Under the pieces are notes generated by a model. The model searched no databases. It was not told the DNA's origin and saw nothing but the letters and a program-made list of their open reading frames with translations. Positions 26,237 to 35,030 of a DNA stretch of 64,000 nt are shown in pieces. The stretch is from Acidimicrobiia bacterium (lineage in GTDB: Bacteria > Actinomycetota > Acidimicrobiia > IMCC26256 > JAGNEX01): assembly GCA_020637365.1 (NCBI GenBank), contig JACJWE010000002.1, positions 1,054,001-1,118,000 of the forward strand, written 5' to 3'. A program made the translations under genes and the position numbers. Position 1 is the stretch's first letter, and every line of letters starts with the position of its first letter.

Positions 26237-29200
26237 TACAGATCAACCCTGGTCACGGTCGACGATATTGGTCCGCGGGACACTTCGAACCGCATGGACA
26301 ACCGGTCGGCAAGCTCGCGGACGTGGGTGACGACGCCGATCATGCGACCGCTCGCACCGAGCGTCTCCAAGGCGCCAGCGACCGCGTCGAGGGATTCGGC
26401 ATCGAGGGTGCCGAAACCCTCGTCGAGGAACATCGACTCCATCGACGAGGCGCCTGCGGCGGACAATTCCGCGACGAGATCGGCGAGTGCGAGTGCCAGC
26501 GCGAGTGAAACGAGAAAGGTTTCTCCGCCCGATAGCGTCCGGCTGTCGCGAAGTTCGTCTGCGTTGCGATGGTCGATGACGAAGAACGATTTTTCGTCAA
26601 CATGGAGCGAGTACTGTCCGTCGACGAGCTCGCAGAGCCGATCGTTGGCTCGGGTGGCAAGGCTCTTGAGAGCGTCTGCCATCAGCCATCTCTGAAATCG
26701 GCCGGAGCCCAGCAAGGTCGCTGTTTCCGCGGCGACACCGGCCCGCCTGGTGTCCTCGGCTTGTTCTTTGCGCAGCGTGGCCTGTCGGTCCAACGCGCCC
26801 TGTGCAGTCTCGATGTCGGCGGAGACGCGACCGATCTGGGTAGCGAGCGAATCCGCCCATGGCTCGGGGGGCAGGCCGTGGGGCCATGGCGACGGTGGCA
26901 TCTTCACCGCATCAGGGTCAGACCTCACTGGCGGGTCGATCCAGGGTTTCATCTGGTCGACCCGTTCACGGCGGATACCGGTCAGCTCGTCGTCGAGTCG
27001 AACGATGTCGGCATCGGCCGCCGTCGCCTCGGCACGCGCCTGGGCAATCTTCTGGTCTCGCCAAGCGACCAGGGCTGTCCATTGCGATGCGACGCTCTGA
27101 TCGGCCGTTCGATGCGGCGGGGTAACAGATACGACGCGCCGATAGACATCGTCGAGCTCTCGGGTGAACTCGGTCAGGGTTTGTCGCGCCTGTTCGACGC
27201 TGCCGCGAGCCGTTTGAGTCTGCCGCCGAGCTTCGGTAAGCGCTGCTGCTGCAGCTATTTCGGCAGCTTGGAGTGACTGGGCCATAGCCAAATCATCTTC
27301 GGCGACCGATCGTGCGCGCGCTCCGCTGAGCGCCGATAGTGCGTTGGCGTTGGCCAGTTCTGCATCTTGGTGTCTGGCTTGTGTCAGGCGGAGCTTGTCG
27401 GCGGCATCGTCGGCCGCCGAACGCCGCTTGAGCACTTCGGGATCTCGATCGTGGGCATCGAGTGCCTGTCGAGCGGTTTCAAGCCGGTCGGACAGCTCGA
27501 CCGAGCGCCGTTCATGAGCTTCGGCAAGGTCGAGCAATTGTTCGATCGCGGATCGATGCGCGGCGACCCGGTCGCCGAGGTCGGGCGTTGCGTCACGTCG
27601 GGCGGAGTCTGCGAGGTCTCGGCCAGCTAGGGGCGCGAGCTCACCGCGATCGCGGTCGAGTCGTTCCATGAGCGTTCGTAGCTGACCGTTGAGAAGCTCT
27701 GAACGTTCGGTGGCTGCGGTCAGCCGCTGCTGTGTTGCTCGTTCGTCGTCACGTGTCTTCGAGAGCTGCTGTGCTGATTCGTCGAAAATCTGTCGTAGGC
27801 GGGTCACCTCCGCAGCGCCGATGTCGTCGATTGATGGTTCCGGTGTCGCCGCAATCGGTTGATTGCAGAGGGGACAGGGATCGCCCGTGTTGAGCAGATG
27901 TCGGAAGGCGAGCACACCCGCACGATCGGTCGCGTCGCTGAGCTGCTCGTCGTCCGTTTTGTGGGCGCTCTCGGCGGTGCTGAGCGCTGTAACAGCGGTG
28001 TCGTGTGCGAGTTGGGCATCGCACTCGGCCTCACGAGCGCTGGCACGCTCTTTGGCCAATTCCTCAAGCTCATGTAGGCGATCTCGTCGGGTCTGGCATT
28101 CCGTCAAGCTCGGCGACGGCGCTTCTTTCCGGTGTGTCGCGAACGCCTTCTGAGCGGCGTTCACCTCTTCGACCAAACGGGTCCGGTGTGTCTGGTCGCG
28201 TTGCTTCGCGCCATCGGCGGAACTATGTCGGTGCGCGGCATCGGTGAGCTCACTACCGAGTTCGGCGAGGAGGGTGTGGGTCTGCGCTGCCCGATCGTAG
28301 CGTCGCAGAAGCTCGCTGCATTCCCCGTCGTCAGGACCAGAAATTCTTTGTTCTTGGGCGCGCGAGTAGTCGGTCTGCGCGGCTTCGAATCGCTCGGTAG
28401 CGAGGTGAAGATCACCTTGGCAATGTTCGAGTCGGTCCGCCGCGTCGTCCAGTCCTGCTGGTGGGGTGATGGATGTGAGGAGCCCCACGATGTCGGCCGC
28501 ACGGGAGGCCACGTCGACCGCTCGCTGCTGATCCAGTTCGACCGTTCGCGCTCGGTCGTCGAGGTGTCGAATAGTTTCGCGGGTTGCGGACAGCGCCGAG
28601 CGCTGCAGTTCGAGCTGTTCGACAGGAAACGGAATGTTTTGGGTCAACTCGTCAATGCGTCCCTCCAACAGCTCGGCCTGCGCTCGGGCCTCGCTTTGGC
28701 GGGTGACGGCAAGCTTGCGCACCCGCTCGTAGACCTCGAATCCCAACAGTTTTCGGAGCAGCTCTTGTTTCTGGGCCGGGGAGTCCCTCAAGAACTGAGC
28801 GAATTCGCCCTGAGGTAGCACCACCGTCCGGGTGAACTGGTCAAAGTTGAGCCCCAGAAGCGCTTCGACCGCCGGAGCCATTTCGCTGGGCCGACCGGCG
28901 AGTACCACGTCTCCGCGAAACAGGCGCGCCTCTCTGGTGGCGACCCCTGTTCCTTGGCGTCTCATGACCCTGACAGCGCAATAGGACTCTCCGTCATGCT
29001 CAAAGTCGAGGCGAACTTTGCCCTCATTGGAGAGGGCGTTAACGCTCGGTGCAATGACGTTTTGGTTGTCGTACCGGGCGATGGAACCGTAGAGCGCGAA
29101 CGTGATGGCGTCGATGATCGTCGATTTGCCAGCGCCGGTCGGTCCGATGATCGCGAACAGTTCCGCGTCGGCAAAGTCGACGACCGTTCGATCCTTAAAG

Positions 29201-29238
29201 GCGCCGAAGCCTTCCATCTCGATCTGCACCGGCCTCAT
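26236..29238 (-). CDS. sbcC: SbcC/Rad50 SMC-like ATPase
   Basis: A 1000-residue Rad50 homologue that, with SbcD/Mre11, tethers and opens DNA ends. The Walker A motif GPTGAGKST is at residues 32-40 and the Q-loop region GEFAQFL at about 144-150. Long coiled coils cover about 175-430 and 500-800 and meet at a zinc hook, CPLC, at Cys455/Cys458. The ABC signature SGGETFLVSLALALALAD lies near residue 900 and Walker B with the D-loop, MFLDEGFGTLD, near 935. Its ATG overlaps the sbcD stop by 4 bases. It lies between sbcD and nurA. Confidence 0.95.
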   Translation of the reverse strand: MRPVQIEMEGFGAFKDRTVVDFADAELFAIIGPTGAGKSTIIDAITFALYGSIARYDNQNVIAPSVNALSNEGKVRLDFEHDGESYCAVRVMRRQGTGVATREARLFRGDVVLAGRPSEMAPAVEALLGLNFDQFTRTVVLPQGEFAQFLRDSPAQKQELLRKLLGFEVYERVRKLAVTRQSEARAQAELLEGRIDELTQNIPFPVEQLELQRSALSATRETIRHLDDRARTVELDQQRAVDVASRAADIVGLLTSITPPAGLDDAADRLEHCQGDLHLATERFEAAQTDYSRAQEQRISGPDDGECSELLRRYDRAAQTHTLLAELGSELTDAAHRHSSADGAKQRDQTHRTRLVEEVNAAQKAFATHRKEAPSPSLTECQTRRDRLHELEELAKERASAREAECDAQLAHDTAVTALSTAESAHKTDDEQLSDATDRAGVLAFRHLLNTGDPCPLCNQPIAATPEPSIDDIGAAEVTRLRQIFDESAQQLSKTRDDERATQQRLTAATERSELLNGQLRTLMERLDRDRGELAPLAGRDLADSARRDATPDLGDRVAAHRSAIEQLLDLAEAHERRSVELSDRLETARQALDAHDRDPEVLKRRSAADDAADKLRLTQARHQDAELANANALSALSGARARSVAEDDLAMAQSLQAAEIAAAAALTEARRQTQTARGSVEQARQTLTEFTRELDDVYRRVVSVTPPHRTADQSVASQWTALVAWRDQKIAQARAEATAADADIVRLDDELTGIRRERVDQMKPWIDPPVRSDPDAVKMPPSPWPHGLPPEPWADSLATQIGRVSADIETAQGALDRQATLRKEQAEDTRRAGVAAETATLLGSGRFQRWLMADALKSLATRANDRLCELVDGQYSLHVDEKSFFVIDHRNADELRDSRTLSGGETFLVSLALALALADLVAELSAAGASSMESMFLDEGFGTLDAESLDAVAGALETLGASGRMIGVVTHVRELADRLSMRFEVSRGPISSTVTRVDL

Positions 29239-30425
29239 GGTCTGATCTCGCTCGGTGCGTAGCGGTCCGCTTCGCTCGCTGGGTCACCGGCTGTCGCAGC
29301 GAGGTCGTACAGCTCCGAAAAGAGCTCTTCCACCAGCGGATCAGCGAGTCCTTGTGTCTCGGCGTACTCAGCGAACAGCTCATGGGGGTTGCGCGCTCGG
29401 TCGGTGCGGGAGAGTTGGTCCTCTCGGTATTGGGTCTCGACACGCACCTCGACGGCCCGCTCGCCGAAATGAGCCCGCACATCCTTGGCGAGATCCGCGC
29501 TTCGAGCGCCCTCGACGATGAACCGCAGCCATGGATCGCCCTCGACTGTGGTGGACAAGATTTGATCGATCGTTCCGCGCACCGTCCGCAGCGGACGTCC
29601 TGAGGCGAGGGCGATCTGGCGCACCTTGGCCGGACCGGCGTCTGGGATGTCGACCAGCGTTACCGACTTCTCGTCGTCGGTGTCTCCGAAGTCCAGCATG
29701 AGTGGAGAACCGGGGTAGTAGATAGGCGCCGCACCCGGGATCTTTTGGGCCCGGTGGAGGTGACCAAGGGCCACGTAGGCGATAGACGGCGCAAACGCGA
29801 GCGCAGGCACATGGTAGGCATTCATGAGATGTGCCAGCCGCTCACCGCCTCCAACGGTTCCGCCGGTGACGAAGCCGTGGTGCACCACGACCGTCGGAAT
29901 ATCTGCGGGACAACTCTCGACGAGCACCCGAATGAGGTTCGACATCCGGTCCGCGTAGCTCTGAACATGTTCAAATGCCGCGTCGCTCATCAAGTGGTCA
30001 GCACGAACGATGCCGCGTTGAGAGACGAAAGGGAGCAGGGCGAACGCAGCGCTCGAAGTCCCGGCGTCGATCCGCAGGACGCCACCTTCGGTCGGGGGTC
30101 GCGGCAGCGCCGCGATATGCGCCCCGGTGATCGCAAACACCGGGGAGATCGCGTCAAGACGCCGCGCGTTGTCGTGATTGCCCGCGACGGCAACGACGGC
30201 GACACCCCGCTGAGACAGGTCGAGCAGCGTGCCATAGACGATCGCTTCTGCTTCGGGTGATGGGGCCGAGCTTTCAAAGATGTCCCCGGCAATGACCACG
30301 ACATCGACCGTGTGTTCCTCGGTGAGGTCCACGATCTCACCGAGAACGGCGCGGTGTTCATCGGCGCGGCTGAGGCCTCGCATCGACTTGCCCACATGCC
30401 AGTCCGCAGTGTGGAGGAGTCGCAT
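29235..30425 (-). CDS. sbcD: SbcD/Mre11 nuclease
   Basis: A 396-residue Mre11-type nuclease with exo- and endonuclease activity on DNA ends, working in complex with SbcC. All phosphoesterase motifs are present: Asp8/His10 in HTADWHVGK, GDIF, GNHDNARR, the HH pair in VVHHGFVTG and GHLHRAQ. The C-terminal 110 residues would bind the SbcC coiled coil. The ATG at 30425 is chosen because the family begins MRLLHTADWH. The gene overlaps the herA frame by 68 bases upstream and the sbcC start by 4 bases downstream. Confidence 0.94.
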   Translation of the reverse strand: MRLLHTADWHVGKSMRGLSRADEHRAVLGEIVDLTEEHTVDVVVIAGDIFESSAPSPEAEAIVYGTLLDLSQRGVAVVAVAGNHDNARRLDAISPVFAITGAHIAALPRPPTEGGVLRIDAGTSSAAFALLPFVSQRGIVRADHLMSDAAFEHVQSYADRMSNLIRVLVESCPADIPTVVVHHGFVTGGTVGGGERLAHLMNAYHVPALAFAPSIAYVALGHLHRAQKIPGAAPIYYPGSPLMLDFGDTDDEKSVTLVDIPDAGPAKVRQIALASGRPLRTVRGTIDQILSTTVEGDPWLRFIVEGARSADLAKDVRAHFGERAVEVRVETQYREDQLSRTDRARNPHELFAEYAETQGLADPLVEELFSELYDLAATAGDPASEADRYAPSEIRP

Positions 30426-32127
30426 CACAGCCCCGAAAGAGGGCACCGTCCGACTTGGCCCCCGCTCCGTCGCCGTCTACCCAACCGGCTGATGGCGCTG
30501 CTTCGGCGGGTCTGCTCGCCCAGGCAGGGAACGGAAACTCGACCAGCACCGGTACCGGCAAGCGCGGCTGGTTGACGTACATCGAACCTGGTTTCAGGAT
30601 CGTCGCCCTCTGTCGTTGCGCTGGAGGCAGAAAGCCGTAGTTGTCACGACCGGCTTCGGCCGCGTCCAGGCGCCCGACCACACGGATGGCGCAGTTGGAC
30701 ACGATGCGACGCTCAACTTCGCTGGCCGTTTGTTGGGCGCCGATGAGGATGACGCCCAGGCTCCGACCGCGTTCGGCAACGTCGAGGAGGATCTCTTTGA
30801 TGGGGGAGGACGAGTCGCGTGGCGCGTACTTGTTGAGTTCGTCGAGCACGATGAATTGGAGCGGGCGGGCGCTACCCGTCGCTTCCTTCGCGTCGAACGT
30901 TCTGCGCAGCACCACCCCGACGACGAAGCGTTTTGCGCGGTCGTGGAGCTGATGAATGTCGACGACGGTGACCTGATCTTGGAAGTCGAGGGAATGTTCG
31001 GGCGACCCCGCGATATCGGATCTGATGAGGTGAGAGACGTGCCGCACCGAGGAGGCCAACCGTCGGATGAAGGCATTGATCGTACCGGTCCCTACAGCGC
31101 GGCCCGCCCACGCCGGATCTGGCCCAGAGTCCGGGTCTTCGGGTTGGAGCTTTTCGGCGATTGCATCGACCAGCGCTGAAAAGTTGTCGATGGTTCGGCC
31201 GTCGAGGTGCACGGAGCCCTCGCGGCCGGTCGGCAGTCGGGCCAGTTGAGCGGTCACCGCGCCCAGGACGATCGTGTACTGCTGTCGCTCGTCCTCAGCG
31301 TCAGCGAAGAGAAATGGCAAGAGTTGTTGGTGACAAAACTGTTCGAGCGTCCAGAAAAACGGTTTGATACCAACGCTTCTCGACCCTGTCGCTGGCGTTG
31401 CTGCTGGATCGCCGGGGCGTGGGGGAGCGACAATTCCAACTGAATCGAAGGGTGTCGCTGGCAGACCGAGCTGGCCGTATCCGGCGCGGGCCTCTTGTGA
31501 CAGGGCCCGATTGGGCTGGTCCAAGAACAGCAGGTCTTCGCCTTTGACGTTGAAGATGATCGCTTTGGTTCCGCGTGCTTCTTGACCTAGAACACCGGAG
31601 TTGAACAGCGAAAACAGCAGGAAGGTCGCATAGCTCGTCTTGGTGGCGACACCCGAAATGCCGCTGATATTGACGTGGGCGCCTTTGGTGCCGTCGACAA
31701 AATCGAGGTCGATGAACATCGGTTCGCCATCCCGGCTTAGCCCGGCCGGAAGCTGACGCTCGACCCTGTCCACATCGAGCGCCCGATTGCGTTCTTCCCC
31801 GACGGCTTTGCGGACGGGCGCCCCGGGGATGGGCGGAACGAACGTTTCAGGGACGGCTCGGGTCAACTGAACCATGGCGCATTCACTGACTTCGGCGGGA
31901 AGTTTGCCATCTGAGATCAAGAAGACGTCGCTATCGAAGCGGGCCCCTTCGTGGCGGGCGCGCATTTGGATCACGATGCCGTAAAGCGTGATCTGTCCGT
32001 CATCACCCAAGTCGCGATCGACAGCGAGTACATCGTCGAGCTGAACGTGTTGGCCCGGTGCGAGTGCTACCCAGAATTCGAGTGGTGTTGCATCTTCAGT
32101 TCCAATGACGCGGCCGACGGTGCTCAT
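30358..32127 (-). CDS. herA: HerA-type hexameric DNA translocase (DUF87/HAS-barrel ATPase)
   Basis: A 589-residue ATPase resembling HerA, the ring-shaped pump that works with NurA. An N-terminal HAS-barrel-like domain covers about 1-100, followed by the RecA-like ATPase. Walker B is clear: LQFIVLDELNKYAP at about 415-428, followed by RGRSLGVILIGAQQTASEVERRI with arginine-finger candidates. Walker A is atypical: GISGVATKT (156-164) has Thr rather than Gly before the lysine. It is the first gene after a predicted LexA-controlled promoter. The last 22 codons overlap sbcD; an unnoticed indel could have hidden an earlier stop near 30478. Family assignment rests partly on the operon. Confidence 0.82.
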   Translation of the reverse strand: MSTVGRVIGTEDATPLEFWVALAPGQHVQLDDVLAVDRDLGDDGQITLYGIVIQMRARHEGARFDSDVFLISDGKLPAEVSECAMVQLTRAVPETFVPPIPGAPVRKAVGEERNRALDVDRVERQLPAGLSRDGEPMFIDLDFVDGTKGAHVNISGISGVATKTSYATFLLFSLFNSGVLGQEARGTKAIIFNVKGEDLLFLDQPNRALSQEARAGYGQLGLPATPFDSVGIVAPPRPGDPAATPATGSRSVGIKPFFWTLEQFCHQQLLPFLFADAEDERQQYTIVLGAVTAQLARLPTGREGSVHLDGRTIDNFSALVDAIAEKLQPEDPDSGPDPAWAGRAVGTGTINAFIRRLASSVRHVSHLIRSDIAGSPEHSLDFQDQVTVVDIHQLHDRAKRFVVGVVLRRTFDAKEATGSARPLQFIVLDELNKYAPRDSSSPIKEILLDVAERGRSLGVILIGAQQTASEVERRIVSNCAIRVVGRLDAAEAGRDNYGFLPPAQRQRATILKPGSMYVNQPRLPVPVLVEFPFPAWASRPAEAAPSAGWVDGDGAGAKSDGALFRGCDATPPHCGLACGQVDARPQPRR

Positions 32128-32144
32128 GGGGCTCCTGTGCCAGT

Positions 32145-32160
32145 TCGAACGGAACTTCGA
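32145..32160. promoter_or_regulatory. LexA (SOS) box upstream of herA
   Basis: TCGAACGGAACTTCGA matches the actinobacterial/Gram-positive LexA operator TCGAAC-N4-GTTCGA at 11 of 12 conserved positions. It ends 18 bases before the herA start codon and directly abuts the predicted -10 element, the usual place for repression. This suggests DNA-damage induction of the whole operon. Confidence 0.7.
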
Positions 32161-32188
32161 TTATGCCCGACCGGTGTGACAGCGCGAA
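32160..32188 (-). promoter_or_regulatory. putative promoter of the herA operon
   Basis: On the minus strand a -10 hexamer CATAAT (32160-32165) stands 17 bases from a weak -35 TTCGCG (32183-32188). The -35 is poor, but the spacing is ideal and the LexA box overlaps the likely transcription start. Confidence 0.45.
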
Positions 32189-32260
32189 CTTCGGCCGTCG
32201 TGAACGCTCGACGATGCAAGGGCGCCCGTCCGCTGGTCAGAAGGTGGGTTGGCCACCCAC

Positions 32261-33412
32261 CTAGGCAGTTCGGGTCCGCCCCGATGTCACCCTCCAGAGA
32301 ACCTTGGCTGCACCGGTAATCGGCGTGGCGAGCATCGCTCCCGGTACCCCGCCGATCGCACCACCGATGAGCACGGCGATCATCGAGGTTGGTGGTGTGA
32401 GGTCGACCGCCTTTCCGACGATTAACGGCTGAATGACGTGGTTTTCGAAATTCATGTAGGCAACGAAGAGCACCAACGCCAGGAACCCGGTGAGGGCACC
32501 CGCTGAGAGCGCCAGGATCACGAACACGGCTCCACCTAGGAAACCTCCGACCTGGGGAACGAGGTCGGTCAACATCGCCCAAACCGCGGCGAGCGGCACC
32601 AGCGGCACACCGAGCAACAGTCCAACCGCCAGCACGTAGAGGCCCATCATCGCGGCAACGGTGACCGAACCACCGAAGTAGCGACCGAGCGTTTCATAGA
32701 AGATTCTGCCGACTTCGTCGGCCTGGCCGCGGTACCGCATGGGGACGAGCGTCCGGCCGAGTTTGAGGAGTCGAGGGCCGTCGAGGAGGGCGCCGAAAGC
32801 GATGATCAGAACGAGGAGTGTCGACCATGCACCACCGAGAAGCGAACTGACCATGTCCCGGAGGGTCTGATCGTCGAGTCGTGAGGGCAAGGTGTCGAGC
32901 CAGTCGACCACCTTGTTCGAAGCGTCCGCATTTTGGAGCGGGGTCCCGATGACGGGCCAGTCGTAGAACTGTTCGATGGTCTGAGGCAGATCGCGTCGGA
33001 ATTCTGTTGTTTCGCGGACCGCGGGTGGCCCGAGAACGAGCACGACGAGCGAGGCTGTGACAAAGAGGCCGACGCCCACAATGGCGACCGCTGGGATCCG
33101 GCCGACCTTCAAACGGCGTTCCGCCGCCAGCACCAATGGATTGAGTGCCAGGGCAAAGACGGTGCCAATGATCACCAGGCTCACCGCATTGGATGCCGAA
33201 GATATGAAGCTGCGCAAGGTGAAGGAGAGCACCAAGATCAAGCAGATCCACACATACGTGCTGAGGTCGAATTGAACGACGTACCTCAAGGGACTCGAGG
33301 GTGTCCGACGGAGGGGGCGCGGCGCATGAGCGCTTTCAGGGACGTCCGTGGGGGATGTCGAGACGTCGGTTACCGGCGCTTTGGTTTTGGGATCACGAGA
33401 CAGCTGAGTCAT
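32261..33412 (-). CDS. AI-2E family transporter (first copy)
   Basis: A 383-residue polytopic membrane protein of the AI-2E (UPF0118/PerM) family. It has the expected pattern of two N-terminal helix pairs, a long extracytoplasmic loop rich in DLPQTIEQFYDWP, and a C-terminal helix cluster with PLVPLAAVWAMLTDLVPQVGGFLGG and the NHVIQPLIVGKAVDL motif. Members export signals, ions or organic solutes; the true substrate here is unknown. The start is ATG 33412, only 21 bases from the divergent second copy. It lies upstream of herA on the same strand, with a 133-base gap. Confidence 0.85.
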   Translation of the reverse strand: MTQLSRDPKTKAPVTDVSTSPTDVPESAHAPRPLRRTPSSPLRYVVQFDLSTYVWICLILVLSFTLRSFISSASNAVSLVIIGTVFALALNPLVLAAERRLKVGRIPAVAIVGVGLFVTASLVVLVLGPPAVRETTEFRRDLPQTIEQFYDWPVIGTPLQNADASNKVVDWLDTLPSRLDDQTLRDMVSSLLGGAWSTLLVLIIAFGALLDGPRLLKLGRTLVPMRYRGQADEVGRIFYETLGRYFGGSVTVAAMMGLYVLAVGLLLGVPLVPLAAVWAMLTDLVPQVGGFLGGAVFVILALSAGALTGFLALVLFVAYMNFENHVIQPLIVGKAVDLTPPTSMIAVLIGGAIGGVPGAMLATPITGAAKVLWRVTSGRTRTA

Positions 33413-33433
33413 CAGGGTTTACCCTATTCGGTG

Positions 33434-34801
33434 ATGACCGACGACGCGCCCAAAACACCCCGATCTTCCAGCGATGACTCGATCGATTCGAGCGACTCGA
33501 GTTCGGTGGAGTCACCAACAGCGGGAACTTCTGCCGCGGAATCGTGGGCGGCCGGACCGCGAGCGACCCGAACCGAGGTTCGCTCTGGCACGGCCGAGAC
33601 GACTGGCGGGGGAGTAGGACACGAGCTCGCCCGCATGGGGGAACACTCCGTGGATTCGGTCATGGCTGCGGTCGACCCGAGGCCGGTCGGTCCCTTGGTG
33701 ACCCTGCAGGTGCCGCCCCGTGTGATCGCGGGCATCGTGTTGTCGGTAGCCGCTGCGCTGATATTGATGGCGACCGGCGTTGCTGCACATCGGACCTTGG
33801 GATGGGTGATCGCATGCGGACTCGTGGCGATCATGGTGATGCCAGCTATCGGCGCCTTGTCGAAACACATGCCCCGATGGTTGGCGATGATCGTCTCATT
33901 ATTGGCGATCGTCGCGTTTGTGATTCCACTGGTCACGGTTGTCTATCGGAGTGCCCGGTCCGAGGTCGACGATCTCATCGAAGTCGCGCCAAAGGCCGCT
34001 AGGCGGGTGGAGTCGACCAGTACTCTTGCCAAGGATTTCGGTCTGACCGATCGCGTTCAGAGCGTCGTCGACATCTTGGATAACGCGGTTGGTGATGCAG
34101 GCGATATCCTCGTTGCCGCCGCTGGAACCGTACCGACTTATATGGTGACCGGGGTCCTGACGCTGTTTTTCATCATTTATGGCGATGATTATCGGAAGGG
34201 TCTATTCAGGCTTCTGCCGCCGTCTCGCGCCGCCTTTTGGGATCGAGTGCTGGTTTCGGGAGTTAGAAAAGGGCGGCGATACCTGGCGAGAGAACTGCAG
34301 CAAGCAATCGTGGTGGGACTGGTTTCGTACCTTCTGGCACGTGGTGCTGGGCTCGATGCGGCCGTGCTTCTCGCCACCATCGTGGGTGTTTTCTCGATCG
34401 TGCCCTATTTCGGAATCGTCATCGGTTCGATGCCCGCCCTGCTGTTGGCGGCCGGAACCGAATCGTGGGGATTAGCTGGTGCCCTGCTGGTGTGCTTTAC
34501 AGGGCTCCAGGTAGTCGAAGCATCATTCTTTAGACGTCACGTCAATAGCCAGGTGATGCGCTTCGGGCCCGCGCTCACAGTTTCAGTCTCGGCGATCGGG
34601 TATAGCGTTTACGGGCTGGGGGGAGCGTTGAGCTGTTTGGCCATCGCTGCGATGGCGGTTGGAGCGATCGACGAGGCCGGTGAACTCGAATCCGAAGCAG
34701 ACGCAGCTGTCTCCCCGGATTCTGCGTCGAGCGACGCTGCGCCCCTCCCCCACATCCCACCCGAGACTGGTGGCGCGTCAACCGCCCCAGCACGCGGCTA
34801 G
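33434..34801 (+). CDS. AI-2E family transporter (second copy)
   Basis: A 455-residue member of the same family, with an 85-residue Ser/Asp/Glu-rich N-terminal tail before the first helix. Key blocks are AIMVMPAIGALSKHMPRWLAM, the loop EVDDLIEVAPKAARRVES, IIYGDDYRKGLFRLLPP, and GVFSIVPYFGIVIGSMPALLLA. It lacks the clear NHVIQPxIVG motif; RRHVNSQVMRFGPALT replaces it. ATG 33434 is the likely start, though a later start within the acidic tail is possible. It is divergent from its paralogue and ends before a shared terminator. Confidence 0.8.
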   Translation: MTDDAPKTPRSSSDDSIDSSDSSSVESPTAGTSAAESWAAGPRATRTEVRSGTAETTGGGVGHELARMGEHSVDSVMAAVDPRPVGPLVTLQVPPRVIAGIVLSVAAALILMATGVAAHRTLGWVIACGLVAIMVMPAIGALSKHMPRWLAMIVSLLAIVAFVIPLVTVVYRSARSEVDDLIEVAPKAARRVESTSTLAKDFGLTDRVQSVVDILDNAVGDAGDILVAAAGTVPTYMVTGVLTLFFIIYGDDYRKGLFRLLPPSRAAFWDRVLVSGVRKGRRYLARELQQAIVVGLVSYLLARGAGLDAAVLLATIVGVFSIVPYFGIVIGSMPALLLAAGTESWGLAGALLVCFTGLQVVEASFFRRHVNSQVMRFGPALTVSVSAIGYSVYGLGGALSCLAIAAMAVGAIDEAGELESEADAAVSPDSASSDAAPLPHIPPETGGASTAPARG

Positions 34802-34873
34802 GCGACGGACCGGCCTTCACGCGCGATCTGGCCAAACGCCAGTACGGCGCATTGGAACGCTGTCAATGTGGCC

Positions 34874-34909
34874 GAGCGGGGCGCTCCCATCTGGGAACAC
34901 CCCGCTCGT
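34874..34909. terminator. strong bidirectional terminator hairpin
   Basis: CGAGCGGGG (34874-34882) pairs perfectly with CCCCGCTCG (34901-34909), and an inner TCCC/GGGA pair extends the structure. It lies between the convergent AI-2E transporter and hydroxyacyl-CoA dehydrogenase genes. Confidence 0.7.
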
Positions 34910-35030
34910 AGTTGTCCGTGCCGAGTCACCAAACCTCAGCTTGTGACGGATGCGGTTACTCGGCGGCTGCTCGTGTGCCAGTCCGTGAACCCGGTCGATC
35001 AGCCTGATGAAACGGCGATGGGCACCACTG

